Source: a virus. From it: a stretch of DNA of 64,000 nt. Under the pieces are notes generated by a model. That model did not search any database, had not been told where the DNA came from, and saw nothing but the letters and a program-made list of their open reading frames with translations. The stretch covers positions 1 to 64,000 of IMG/VR virus record IMGVR_UViG_3300028392_000053; one strand, written 5' to 3'. A program made the position numbers and the translations under genes. Shown piece after piece: positions 11,361 through 20,912 of this stretch (position 1 is the first letter of the stretch; the number at the start of each line of letters is the position of its first letter).

Positions 11361-12002
11361 ATGGCAGAAGAAATCAAAGACGTTAATGCTAAGATTGACA
11401 AAGCGGAAGAAGCGGTAAAAAAGTATGCAAGTAAAGATACAGTCATCAGTATTGGTGGGTATGAATTTACTCCAGCCAAATTGATGGTTGCTTTTACAAT
11501 TGTGTCCAGTTTGCTAGGTGGTCTATATGGCTCATTTGAGGTTTATAAAGATTATGTTGGCATGAAGAAAAAAATTGCCGAATATTCAGCACCAGACCTA
11601 ACGGAGTTTGATAAGCGTATATCTATACTCGATGAAAAAATTAAAAAGGCCGAAGATTCAGTCACTGAAGCAAATGGATACACACGTGATATTAAAAATG
11701 ATTTAAAAAGTGATCTACGTAGAAACGAATCGGTTACTGAGCAAGTTGAACGTTTTGTTAAAGCGGCTCAGCGTGATTCCGAAGGTGAAATGCGTGAAAT
11801 GCGTAAAGGTGTTAGAGAAGATTTGGATAAAGCCCGTGCCGAAGCTAATGCTGTAAGAACCGAAATGGCCCTAGCACGCAGAGAAATTAACTCAGAAACA
11901 CAAGCATTAAAGAAAGAAGTTACTAAAGATGTTGAAGTGTTAAAGAAAGAAATTGACGCTAAAATTCAAAAAGCGATAGACAATCCTTTATCAAACAAAT
12001 AA
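11361..12002 (+). CDS. membrane-anchored coiled-coil protein
   Basis: 213 aa with one membrane segment near residues 37-58 (KLMVAFTIVSSLLGGLYGS) and a long charged coiled coil from about residue 75 to the end. One base separates it from the previous stop. Possibly a membrane partner of the neighbouring exported proteins; function unknown. Confidence 0.65.
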   Translation: MAEEIKDVNAKIDKAEEAVKKYASKDTVISIGGYEFTPAKLMVAFTIVSSLLGGLYGSFEVYKDYVGMKKKIAEYSAPDLTEFDKRISILDEKIKKAEDSVTEANGYTRDIKNDLKSDLRRNESVTEQVERFVKAAQRDSEGEMREMRKGVREDLDKARAEANAVRTEMALARREINSETQALKKEVTKDVEVLKKEIDAKIQKAIDNPLSNK

Positions 12003-12003
12003 A

Positions 12004-12210
12004 ATGAGTTTTAAAATTCTGCCGGTCTTGTTATTGCTGACTGTACTGGCTGGTTCGGCAGAACAAACAATTGATAAAGATGCACCGTGGATTTGTGTTC
12101 GATGGCAATGGACCGGAGATGTTTATAACAGAACCGTTTATTGTTTAGAATGGAAGAAGAAAGATTGTTCTAATAGACTATACAAAGATATATGTAAACT
12201 TGGTGTGTGA
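12004..12210 (+). CDS. small exported cysteine protein
   Basis: 68 aa with a signal peptide (FKILPVLLLLTVLAGSAEQ) and a mature part with four cysteines (WICVRW, YCLEW, DCSNR, DICKL), suggesting disulfides in the periplasm. One base after the preceding stop. No family named. Confidence 0.65.
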   Translation: MSFKILPVLLLLTVLAGSAEQTIDKDAPWICVRWQWTGDVYNRTVYCLEWKKKDCSNRLYKDICKLGV

Positions 12211-12216
12211 TAAATT

Positions 12217-12831
12217 ATGGATCCAATTACTATTGGCCTGGCTTTTGCGGCCGCACAAAGCGCCGTAGGCCATATTAAACAGGCGATAGCCTTAGGAAAA
12301 GACGTTCATGGTCTTGTGGGTCAATTCAGCAAATTTTTCGATTCTGCCGATAGCATACATCGGGCCCGCATACAAGTTAAAGCTAAATCCTTACATCTTG
12401 GAAAATCTGATGCGGAACTAGGGCGCGAAGCCTTAGAGATTGCAATGCATAGTGATGCTCTGCGTCAAGCTGAACGTGAATTAAAAGATACTATTATTTG
12501 GACTTTAGGTAAGCCTGAATTATGGGAACATATGATTAAGGAGCGCACTAGACTATTTAAAGAGCGTGCCGAGGCTGAAAGAAAATCCAAAGAAGCAGAA
12601 CTGGCACATAAGAAAAAAATAGCCGAGCAATTTTTGTTTGGCATGTATTTTATAGGTTTTGCGATTGCATTATTTTGTATGACAATGGTGGGTATTGGCA
12701 TATATGGTGCTGTAGAAGATCAACGCATCTATCAAGAAAAATTAACAAAAGCCGCAAATGTAAGGTTTCAGCAACAACGTGCAAGAGAATTGGAAGAAAA
12801 AAAACAATTAGCTGATTATGCTAAAAACTAA
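12217..12831 (+). CDS. membrane protein with charged helices, unknown
   Basis: 204 aa. The N-terminus is Ala-rich and helical; a strong membrane segment lies near residues 146-169 (FGMYFIGFAIALFCMTMVGI) between charged helical stretches. Last gene of the 8.5-12.8 kb exported/membrane group. Confidence 0.65.
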   Translation: MDPITIGLAFAAAQSAVGHIKQAIALGKDVHGLVGQFSKFFDSADSIHRARIQVKAKSLHLGKSDAELGREALEIAMHSDALRQAERELKDTIIWTLGKPELWEHMIKERTRLFKERAEAERKSKEAELAHKKKIAEQFLFGMYFIGFAIALFCMTMVGIGIYGAVEDQRIYQEKLTKAANVRFQQQRARELEEKKQLADYAKN

Positions 12832-12912
12832 TTAATAATTATACCAATTTATATCTTGCCTGCAATCGGGTTATGTGTTACCATATCACTATATAATTCT
12901 TTGAGCATTTAA

Positions 12913-13482
12913 ATGACACCTTCATTGATGATTTTCGACAACTTCTACTCTAATGCCATGGGTGTTAGAGACTTTGCACTATCTTTACCGTTCAATGTTA
13001 CTGGTAACTATCCAGGTGCTAGAACTAATATCATGCAAGGTGAACAGAACACAAATGCCAAATCTATGTTTGAGGACATACTTCAAAAGAAAATTATTTG
13101 GTGGCCACAAGAATACAATACCGCTTTTCAATACACAACCGCACAAGATAAAACATGGATACACTATGATCCAACAAACTGGGCGGCCGTACTCTATCTA
13201 ACACCAGATGCCCCACTGGAAGCTGGAACTGCTATTTACCAAAATAAAGAATCAAAAATCTTCATGTTGGATCGAAACGATCCGAAAACTGATTATAATT
13301 CATCTTCCAACGACCTAAATGATGTTGATAGATGGGAACCAATTGTTCAAGTTTCCAACATATTTAATCGTTTGGTTATTTACCGAGGTGAATATTACCA
13401 CAGAAGTATGTTGCCAGGCTTTGGCGATTCGAAGTATAATGGACGATTGTTCCAAACATTCTTTTTTAACACAGAGGTATAA
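12913..13482 (+). CDS. DUF6445-type 2OG-Fe(II) oxygenase-like protein
   Basis: 189 aa. Segments HYDPTNWAAVLYLTPDAPLE near residue 93 and RLVIYRGEYYHRSMLPGFG near residue 150 fit a double-stranded beta-helix oxygenase: an H-x-D pair and a distal His followed by an Arg-like ligand. Substrate unknown. First gene of the replication block. Confidence 0.65.
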   Translation: MTPSLMIFDNFYSNAMGVRDFALSLPFNVTGNYPGARTNIMQGEQNTNAKSMFEDILQKKIIWWPQEYNTAFQYTTAQDKTWIHYDPTNWAAVLYLTPDAPLEAGTAIYQNKESKIFMLDRNDPKTDYNSSSNDLNDVDRWEPIVQVSNIFNRLVIYRGEYYHRSMLPGFGDSKYNGRLFQTFFFNTEV

Positions 13483-13484
13483 TT

Positions 13485-13790
13485 ATGAGTATTAAAGGTT
13501 TCAAACTTGTTACAGGTGAAGAAGTCATTTCAGAAACAACTATCAGTCAAGATGGTCGAGCATTGCTTAAAAATCCAATGCAACTTAGAGTTGTTCCTCC
13601 AAAAATTAATGGTGCACCACCTTCTATGGGTTTTGTGCCATTTCCAGCATTTGCAGATCAATCAAAAGAAGTTTCAATTATGATTGAACCGTTACATATC
13701 GCATACACATATGAACCAGACCAAAATATCATTGAAAACTACAATGCAATGATGTCCGGTAGTTCTTCAAATCAACTAATCACAGGTTAA
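13485..13790 (+). CDS. Sm-like small phage protein
   Basis: 101 aa. KGFKLVTGEEVISETTIS, LKNPMQLRVVPP and the PFPAFADQ turn match Sm-like proteins found next to DNA polymerase in T4-like phages. Its stop overlaps the ATG of the polymerase gene (TAATG), so translation is probably coupled. RNA binding is not demonstrated. Confidence 0.65.
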   Translation: MSIKGFKLVTGEEVISETTISQDGRALLKNPMQLRVVPPKINGAPPSMGFVPFPAFADQSKEVSIMIEPLHIAYTYEPDQNIIENYNAMMSGSSSNQLITG

Positions 13791-16327
13791 TGTCTCTTTT
13801 CTATACAAATGTACAATCTGTCGGTAACAACATTCTATATCGTGGTGTTGCTGATGGTAAACGCACAAAAATTAAAATCCCTTATCAGCCAACTCTTTAC
13901 GAACATTCGAAGAAAGTAACTAACTACACCTCACTCGATGGCCATTATCTTCAAGGTAATAAATTCGATTCGATGCGCGAAGCACGTGACTATCTCCGTC
14001 AATTCGAAGGTGTTTCTGGTAAAAAAATCTATGGTCAAAATCGTTTCGAATATGCCTACATTGGTGAACAACATAAAGAAATGATTGATTGGGATTTCGA
14101 TAAAGTCTCTATTGCTATTATCGATATTGAAGTTGGTTCTGAGAATGGCTTTCCCGATCCTTATCTAGCGAATGAACCTGTTACTGCTATTGCTCTCCGT
14201 TTTATCGGTGGGCATATGTTCGTTTTCGGATGCGGTGATTATGAGGTCAAAGGCCAAGAACGATACATGAAGTGTAAAGATGAGTATCACTTGCTAAAGT
14301 TCTTCCTTAAACTCTGGCAAGAGAAATGTCCTGATGCACTTACCGGCTGGAATACAAAGTTCTTTGACGTACCATATCTTGTGAATCGTATGCGTAAAGT
14401 TCTCGGTGAAGATGAAGCGAAGAAGTTGTCTCCGTGGAACATTATCTCCGAACGTCAAGCGTTTGTTATGAACCGTAAAATGACGGTGTATGAACTTGTT
14501 GGTGTCGGTGAACTCGATTATCTAGAACTGTACAAATGGTATTCTCCTAATGGTAAGTCACAAGAATCCTATCGTCTTGATGCCATTGCACAATTTGAAC
14601 TTGGTGAAGGTAAAATCTCATATGAAGAATATGATAACCTTAACCAATTGTATCGATTGAATTATCAACTCTTTATCGAATATAACATTAAAGACGTTGA
14701 CTTGATTCTTAAACTAGAAGATAAGTTGAAGTTGATTGAACTAGCACTTACTTTGGCTTATGATACAAAGACTAACTATGATGATGTGTTTGCACAGACA
14801 CGCATGTGGGATGCTCTGACATATAACAACTTGATGAATAAGAACATCGTTGTTCCACCACGTATCATCAAGGATAAGAGTGAGGCATTTGAAGGCGCAT
14901 ATGTAAAAGACCCACAAGTTGGACTACATGAATTTGTTGCCAGTTTTGACTTGAATTCTTTGTATCCTCACTTGATGATGCAGTATAATATTTCACCGGA
15001 AACACTCATTGAACCAGCAGATTATACACAAGAGATGCGCGACATTCTTTCACAAGGTGTGTCTGTTGTTAAACTCTTGAAAAGACAAGTTGACATTTCA
15101 AGTTTGGAGAATGCAACATTGACTCCGAACGGTCAATTCTTCCGCACAGACATTCAAGGTTTCTTACCAAAGATGATGGAAGACATGTACGAAGACCGTA
15201 AGAAGTTTAAGAAGATGATGATTCAGGCCAAGAAAGACTATGAAGCTGAAACAGACGATTCTAAAAAATATGAAATCGAAAAACGTATTGCAAGATTTAA
15301 CAATCTACAACTTGCAAAGAAAGTCTCTCTCAATTCCGCTTATGGTGCTCTAGGTTCTCAGTATTTTAGATTTTATGATTTACGTATGGCCTTGGGTGTC
15401 ACTACTGCTGGTCAGTTGTCAATCAAATGGATTGAAAACAAGATTAACCTTTACATGAACAAGTTACTGTCAACAGAGGAAAAAGATTATGTAATTGCGT
15501 CTGACACAGATTCAATTTATTTAAAACTTGGTCCTTTAGTTGACAAAGTGTATGGTGCTGATGGTGTAGTTTCTATGCCGAAAACTAAAGTGATTGATTT
15601 TATGGATCGTGTTTGTAAAGACAAGATTGAACCTTACATTAATGAATCATACAATGAGTTGGCTGAGTATATACATGCATATGCACAGAAGATGCAGATG
15701 AAACGTGAAGCACTGGCCGACAAAGGTATTTGGACTGCCAAAAAGCGTTACATTATGAACGTGTATGATAATGAAGGTGTTCGATACACCGAACCTGATA
15801 TGAAGGTTATGGGTCTCGAAATGATTAAATCATCCACGCCTGCGCCTGTGCGTGACAAGATGAAACAAGCACTTCAGATTATGATGAAGGGTACTGAAGC
15901 TGATATGCATATTTTCATTGAAGATTTTCGTACAAAATTCAAGAAGCTGAATGTGGAAGATATTTCTTTTCCACGTGGCATCAATGGTCTGAAAGAATAT
16001 GGAAACAAAACTACCATATATTCAAAAGGTACACCAATTCATGTGAGAGGTGCCCTACTATATAATAAGTACCTTGAAGAAAAAGGTCTATCTAAGAAGT
16101 ATCCGTTGATTCAAGAGGGTGAAAAGATTAAATTTACTTATCTTAAAACCCCAAACACATTCAAAGAAAACGTGGTGTCATTCCCAGGAAGATTACCTCC
16201 TGAATTTGGTCTCCAAGAATATATCGATTACAATATGCAATTCGATAAAACTTTTTTAGAACCAATTAAAATCATTCTTGATTGTATGAATTGGACAACA
16301 GAACGAACAAACTCACTATTCGATTAA
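13790..16327 (+). CDS. 43: family B DNA polymerase (T4 gp43-like)
   Basis: 845 aa, close to T4 gp43 (898). Exonuclease motif ExoI is DIEV at residues 112-115. Polymerase motif A (FDLNSLYPHLMMQYN) is near residue 385, motif B (KVSLNSAYGALG) near 515 and motif C (SDTDSIYL) near 570. It replicates phage DNA with 3'-5' proofreading. Start overlaps the upstream stop; uvsX and the helicase follow. Confidence 0.95.
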   Translation: MSLFYTNVQSVGNNILYRGVADGKRTKIKIPYQPTLYEHSKKVTNYTSLDGHYLQGNKFDSMREARDYLRQFEGVSGKKIYGQNRFEYAYIGEQHKEMIDWDFDKVSIAIIDIEVGSENGFPDPYLANEPVTAIALRFIGGHMFVFGCGDYEVKGQERYMKCKDEYHLLKFFLKLWQEKCPDALTGWNTKFFDVPYLVNRMRKVLGEDEAKKLSPWNIISERQAFVMNRKMTVYELVGVGELDYLELYKWYSPNGKSQESYRLDAIAQFELGEGKISYEEYDNLNQLYRLNYQLFIEYNIKDVDLILKLEDKLKLIELALTLAYDTKTNYDDVFAQTRMWDALTYNNLMNKNIVVPPRIIKDKSEAFEGAYVKDPQVGLHEFVASFDLNSLYPHLMMQYNISPETLIEPADYTQEMRDILSQGVSVVKLLKRQVDISSLENATLTPNGQFFRTDIQGFLPKMMEDMYEDRKKFKKMMIQAKKDYEAETDDSKKYEIEKRIARFNNLQLAKKVSLNSAYGALGSQYFRFYDLRMALGVTTAGQLSIKWIENKINLYMNKLLSTEEKDYVIASDTDSIYLKLGPLVDKVYGADGVVSMPKTKVIDFMDRVCKDKIEPYINESYNELAEYIHAYAQKMQMKREALADKGIWTAKKRYIMNVYDNEGVRYTEPDMKVMGLEMIKSSTPAPVRDKMKQALQIMMKGTEADMHIFIEDFRTKFKKLNVEDISFPRGINGLKEYGNKTTIYSKGTPIHVRGALLYNKYLEEKGLSKKYPLIQEGEKIKFTYLKTPNTFKENVVSFPGRLPPEFGLQEYIDYNMQFDKTFLEPIKIILDCMNWTTERTNSLFD

Positions 16328-16336
16328 AGGAAAATT

Positions 16337-17395
16337 ATGAGCATTTTGGACAAAATTAAAAAGAACAGTTCTATTAAAGAATCTGCTATATTAGCTAAAT
16401 CAAAATTCTTTCTGGATAAAGATATGATTTCTACCTCAGTACCAATTATCAATGTTGCATTGAGTGGTAAAATTGATGGCGGTTTAACACCGGGTCTTAC
16501 AATGTGGGCTGGCCCCTCAAAACACTTTAAGACAGCATTCTCATTATTAATGGCCAAATCTTACTTGGACAAATATCCTGAGGCCGCTTTGCTATTCTAT
16601 GATTCTGAATTTGGTACTCCGCAATCATATTTCGATTCGTTTGGTATTGATACCAACCGCGTTCTACATACACCACTCACTGATATCGAACAACTAAAGT
16701 TTGATGTTATGCAACAACTTAAAGATTTAGACCGGTCAGATAAACTAATCATCATCATCGATTCGATTGGTAATCTTGCATCAAAGAAAGAAGTTGATGA
16801 TGCACTTGAAGGTAAATCTGTGGGTGATATGACTCGTGCAAAGCAAATCAAATCTTTATTCCGTATGGTAACACCACATCTTTCAATGAAAGATATTCCA
16901 ATGGTTGTTGTCAATCACACATATAAGACAATGGAACTTTATTCCAAGGATGTTGTTGGTGGTGGAACAGGCTCTTATTATTCAGCCGATAATATTTTTA
17001 TTATTGGTCGTCAGCAAGAAAAAGAAGGAACGGAAGTTATTGGTTATAACTTCATTATCAATGTTGAAAAATCTCGTTATGTTAAAGAAAAATCTAAAAT
17101 ACCTGTGTCTGTATCTTTTGATGGTGGCATTAGCAAGTGGAGCGGTTTACTTGACCTGGCTCTTGAATCCGGACATGTTATTAAACCATCAAATGGCTGG
17201 TATTCAAAAGTAGATAAAACTACAGGTGAAGTTTCGGACAAAAAATATCGGACCAAAGATACCGATAGCAAAGAATTTTGGTTACCGATTTTGAAAGAAA
17301 AGTCTTTCCGTGATTTTATCGAAGACAAATATCGTGTTGCGTCCGGAAGTATCATGCAATTAGAAATGGAAGGAGAATTGGATGAAGACGTATAA
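16337..17395 (+). CDS. uvsX: UvsX/RecA-like recombinase
   Basis: 352 aa. Walker A AGPSKHFKT near residue 58, Walker B LIIIIDSIGNL near residue 135, and a glycine-rich loop DVVGGGTGSYYSADNI near 205. It forms filaments on single-stranded DNA for recombination-dependent replication. AAAGGA precedes the ATG, and the 3' end overlaps the next gene by 14 bases. Confidence 0.95.
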   Translation: MSILDKIKKNSSIKESAILAKSKFFLDKDMISTSVPIINVALSGKIDGGLTPGLTMWAGPSKHFKTAFSLLMAKSYLDKYPEAALLFYDSEFGTPQSYFDSFGIDTNRVLHTPLTDIEQLKFDVMQQLKDLDRSDKLIIIIDSIGNLASKKEVDDALEGKSVGDMTRAKQIKSLFRMVTPHLSMKDIPMVVVNHTYKTMELYSKDVVGGGTGSYYSADNIFIIGRQQEKEGTEVIGYNFIINVEKSRYVKEKSKIPVSVSFDGGISKWSGLLDLALESGHVIKPSNGWYSKVDKTTGEVSDKKYRTKDTDSKEFWLPILKEKSFRDFIEDKYRVASGSIMQLEMEGELDEDV

Positions 17396-17714
17396 AGAGG
17401 GTGTAGATTTCAACTATGTAATTCCAGAAAGTGAAGACACAACTGTGGGTGTTAAATTGCTCACAGGAGAATATTCGGATACTGTTTATCAATATGGTAA
17501 AGTAAAGTTCGAAGAAGAAAAAGATGGTGCCATCTATCTTCAATTCGTGTATAATGTGATGGAAACACCTCTAGAAAAGGATGTGCTTGAAAAAGACATG
17601 AATTTTAAAAATCACATTGGTGATATTTTGGTAAGCATAATGTCGCAAAACATTGACAAGGGAATTATTGATGAAGTTGGAACAAACTATTCTGAGGAAT
17701 CTATTACAGAATGA
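17382..17714 (+). CDS. conserved phage protein between uvsX and helicase (110 aa)
   Basis: 110 aa, acidic, soluble: DFNYVIPESEDTTVGVKLLTGEYSDTVYQYG. It is placed where T4-like phages carry small conserved genes of unknown role. It overlaps uvsX by 14 bases and the helicase gene by 44. Confidence 0.7.
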   Translation: MKTYKEGVDFNYVIPESEDTTVGVKLLTGEYSDTVYQYGKVKFEEEKDGAIYLQFVYNVMETPLEKDVLEKDMNFKNHIGDILVSIMSQNIDKGIIDEVGTNYSEESITE

Positions 17715-19065
17715 TGACTATATGAGGAAGGTTTTACCTTTCCTCAAAGATGAATATTTTTCAGATAGAACCGAAAAAGTAATTTATGATGAAATCTTAT
17801 CGTTTACAAATACTTACAATAGTACACCATCAGTTGAAGCGATTGCATTGGCCGTCAAAGAAAGGCGTAATCTCACAAATGATGAAGTGGAGAAGTGTGA
17901 AACTTATCTACAGGAAATTGAACAATCTTCAAAGACGGAACAAAAAACTGATAACAGTTGGCTCATTGACAAAACTGAAAAGTTTTGCCAGGAAAAAGCC
18001 ATTTATAATGCAGTCTTAAATTCTATTTCCATTCTTGACGGTAAAGATAAGGCGAATGACAAAGGTGCCATTCCTAAAATTCTGTCTGATGCTCTGGCCA
18101 TCAGTTTTGATAATTCTGTAGGTCACGATTATCTAGAAGATTCTGATGGACGATTTGAATTCTACCACCGAACAGAAGAACGAATTCCATTTGACCTCGA
18201 CTATTTTAACAAAATCACAAAGGGTGGTCTACCTAAGAAAACCCTTAATATCGCCTTGGCTGGTACTGGTGTTGGTAAATCTCTTTTTATGTGTCATGTT
18301 GCCGCTGGTGCTATGTCACAAGGTAAAAATGTACTTTACATCACTATGGAAATGGCTGAGGAGAAAATTGCAGAACGTATAGATGCAAACTTGTTGAATG
18401 TGACTATTGATGACTTGATACAATTACCAAAGGACATGTATGACAAAAAGGTCAATCGTGTCAAAGATATGACAACAGGTAAATTAATCATCAAAGAATA
18501 TCCAACCGCTTCTGCCTCAGCAACACACTTTAGAACACTATTAAATGAACTTAACCTTAAAAAGTCTTTTGTACCTGATATTATTTTCATTGATTATCTT
18601 AATATATGTTGTTCTTCTCGGATTAAAGCAGGTGCAAACATTAACTCTTACACCTATGTCAAATCTATCGCAGAAGAATTGCGAGGACTTGCCGTTGAAT
18701 TCGGAGTTCCAATTGTTTCTGCTACACAAACAACACGGTCAGGTTTTACTTCATCCGACCCCGGACTCGAAGATACAAGTGAGAGTTTCGGTTTGCCGGC
18801 TACGGCAGACTTAATGTTTGCACTCATTTCTTCCGAAGAACTTGAAGCACTTGGCCAAATTATGGTCAAACAGTTGAAGAATCGTTATTCAGACCCATCA
18901 AAATACAAAAGATTCGTTCTCGGTGTTGACAGATCAAAAATGAAACTGTATGATGTTGAACAAGATGCACAACTTGGCTTAGCTGATGCGGGACATAATC
19001 CAATACAAAAACCACCACAAAACAACAACTTCAAGAAGAAAGATTTTGGAGGGTTTAAAGTGTAG
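17671..19065 (+). CDS. 41: DnaB-type replicative helicase (T4 gp41-like)
   Basis: 464 aa. Walker A ALAGTGVGKSLF near residue 190, Walker B PDIIFIDYLN near residue 300, and a DnaB-like SATQTTRSG near 345. It unwinds the fork 5'-3' and works with the primase at 37.4 kb. An in-frame TTG at 17653 is possible, but ATG 17671 has AAGGG at the right distance. Confidence 0.93.
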   Translation: MKLEQTILRNLLQNDDYMRKVLPFLKDEYFSDRTEKVIYDEILSFTNTYNSTPSVEAIALAVKERRNLTNDEVEKCETYLQEIEQSSKTEQKTDNSWLIDKTEKFCQEKAIYNAVLNSISILDGKDKANDKGAIPKILSDALAISFDNSVGHDYLEDSDGRFEFYHRTEERIPFDLDYFNKITKGGLPKKTLNIALAGTGVGKSLFMCHVAAGAMSQGKNVLYITMEMAEEKIAERIDANLLNVTIDDLIQLPKDMYDKKVNRVKDMTTGKLIIKEYPTASASATHFRTLLNELNLKKSFVPDIIFIDYLNICCSSRIKAGANINSYTYVKSIAEELRGLAVEFGVPIVSATQTTRSGFTSSDPGLEDTSESFGLPATADLMFALISSEELEALGQIMVKQLKNRYSDPSKYKRFVLGVDRSKMKLYDVEQDAQLGLADAGHNPIQKPPQNNNFKKKDFGGFKV

Positions 19066-19093
19066 GCCTAAATATTTTCATTTAGGATGCAAA

Positions 19094-19888
19094 ATGGCTC
19101 AAGAAGGTTTTTTATACGAAGAAAATGCGGCAAAAGCACTAATAAAGAAAAATTGGGTTAAAAAAGATTATAAACCAGCTGGAGCATCTTCTGATAGACC
19201 TGATTTGGATTTATTAATTGGTGGAAAAGAATATGGTTGTGAATTAAAAAAGGATCTTGCATCAGCAGGTTCTTTGGTAATACACTATCTTGGTAATGGT
19301 AAATATGATTATGGCGATACAGAAGGTAGCAAAGAAAAAGAATTTCTCAAAGGCCTTGGTGTAAATGCTAAGGTTCTGCAAGCTATTAAGACTAAATGGA
19401 AAGTTGAACCATTTATTCAGAAGGTGCGTGATGCTAAATGGATTGCTAGGGCCAGAAAGTCTGGATTGTCTTTGAGAGAAAGATATGACCACGACATTAA
19501 AAATTTAAGAGATATATATTTTCCATTGCCTTCAAATACAATAAGTAAATATTACAATATCAAAAAAACTTATTATGTTAATGTTGCAACACACGGTTTT
19601 TATCTGTTGGGTCGAAATGATCCGGCTGAATTAAATGATAATGCTAATCCAAAAATACCTTTATGGGATGACCACCACACCGCAGTTTTAAGAATTCGTG
19701 TACAATCTAAAGGTGTTACAAAAGCCGCAGAAGATGAAAAAAGAAAAGGTTGGCCTTCAGCAGGCTCACAGGGTTATCAAATTACTATGGAAATACAATT
19801 TAAATCCGTGACTAAATCTCCGTACAACATAGGTCCAATTGTTGGCAAAACTGCCACGATTGATGAAAAGAAAATAGTTTTACCGTAA
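19094..19888 (+). CDS. probable PD-(D/E)XK nuclease
   Basis: 264 aa from the ATG at 19094, which has AGGA upstream. SDRPDLDLLIGGKEYGCELKK near residues 37-57 fits a PD-(D/E)XK centre: Asp on one strand, then E-x-K on the next. The rest (YYVNVATHGFYLLGRND, HHTAVLRIRVQSK) is unlike any nuclease I can name. It follows the replicative helicase, so a role in DNA processing is plausible but inferred. Confidence 0.6.
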   Translation: MAQEGFLYEENAAKALIKKNWVKKDYKPAGASSDRPDLDLLIGGKEYGCELKKDLASAGSLVIHYLGNGKYDYGDTEGSKEKEFLKGLGVNAKVLQAIKTKWKVEPFIQKVRDAKWIARARKSGLSLRERYDHDIKNLRDIYFPLPSNTISKYYNIKKTYYVNVATHGFYLLGRNDPAELNDNANPKIPLWDDHHTAVLRIRVQSKGVTKAAEDEKRKGWPSAGSQGYQITMEIQFKSVTKSPYNIGPIVGKTATIDEKKIVLP

Positions 19889-19892
19889 AAAT

Positions 19893-20174
19893 ATGGCACT
19901 AGATAAAGACACACAAAAAATTCTCAGTGAATACGATGATGATTTTGATTTCGGCTTTACCGCTACAAATGAAGAGGAATACAATTCGATCATTTCACAG
20001 AAAGAAGATACTGTAGAACAGTATAAAGCCAAATTGGCGGAAGTTGAAAAATTGATTCTTCCGTTTCTGATGAAACTGTTGAAAACTTCAGACCAACCTA
20101 TCATCAAATGGCCTAATCGTAAACCTGTCATCGAAGCACAAATTGAAAGAATCCTAAAAGTAACACGGAGCTAA
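19893..20174 (+). CDS. conserved phage protein, unknown (93 aa)
   Basis: 93 aa with an acidic N-terminus (SEYDDDFDFGFTA) and a helical coiled part; the end TSDQPIIKWPNRKPVIEAQI is typical of small proteins in T4-like phages. It lies between the nuclease and the glycan cassette. Function unknown. Confidence 0.65.
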   Translation: MALDKDTQKILSEYDDDFDFGFTATNEEEYNSIISQKEDTVEQYKAKLAEVEKLILPFLMKLLKTSDQPIIKWPNRKPVIEAQIERILKVTRS

Positions 20175-20177
20175 ATT

Positions 20178-20912
20178 ATGAAACCATTAGTGACGGTCAT
20201 TACGCCGACTACGGCAAGTGACCAATTAGAAGATGTATTGAAATCAATCGACAGACAAACATACCAAAATATACAGCACCTTGTTGTTGTTGATGGTTTT
20301 GACAAGTATGGTGCAAAAACCACACAACTCATGGAAGGTGCAACACGTTCCTCAACAATCTCACTTCCTCACAATACTGGATACGACCAATACAATGGTC
20401 ATAAAATCTATGGTGCAATGTCATTTATTGCTGAAGGTGACTATATTTGTTTCTTGGATCAAGATAACTGGTATGAAGATAATCATATCGAATCTTTGGT
20501 TGATGTTATTAACCAGGGAAACGATTGGGCATATTCACTGAGAAAAATTGTTTCACAGGAAGGAACATACATATGTAACGATGATTGTGAATCTCTTGGT
20601 AAATGGAACTCGGTTATCAATGATAAATTTATTGATGTGAATTGCTTTATGATTCCAAAGATGGCGGCAATTAATTTTTCCCCTTATTGGTATCGCCGTG
20701 CAAGGCATCCACAAGAACAACCAGAAGTTGATAGAATTTTATCTCCATTTATGATGCAAAACTTTCAAAAATTTGACACGAATGGTGAGTACACTGTAAA
20801 CTACAGAGTAGCCAGCCGAGCAGATTCAGTACAAGATGTTTTCTTTATTAAAGGAAATGAAGTGATGAAACAGAAAATGAATGGAGAATACCCATGGCGC
20901 AAAAAGACCTAA
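20178..20912 (+). CDS. family 2 glycosyltransferase
   Basis: 244 aa. PLVTVITPTTASDQLEDVL at the start, QHLVVVDGFD and the metal-binding YICFLDQDNWYEDNHI near residue 90 define a GT-A fold. It transfers sugar from a nucleotide donor; acceptor unknown. Its end overlaps the next gene by 19 bases. First gene of the 20.2-26.5 kb cassette. Confidence 0.85.
   Translation: MKPLVTVITPTTASDQLEDVLKSIDRQTYQNIQHLVVVDGFDKYGAKTTQLMEGATRSSTISLPHNTGYDQYNGHKIYGAMSFIAEGDYICFLDQDNWYEDNHIESLVDVINQGNDWAYSLRKIVSQEGTYICNDDCESLGKWNSVINDKFIDVNCFMIPKMAAINFSPYWYRRARHPQEQPEVDRILSPFMMQNFQKFDTNGEYTVNYRVASRADSVQDVFFIKGNEVMKQKMNGEYPWRKKT

Noticed and set aside
17653-17670. TTG start for the helicase gene
   Set aside because: ATG 17671 has AAGGG at normal spacing.
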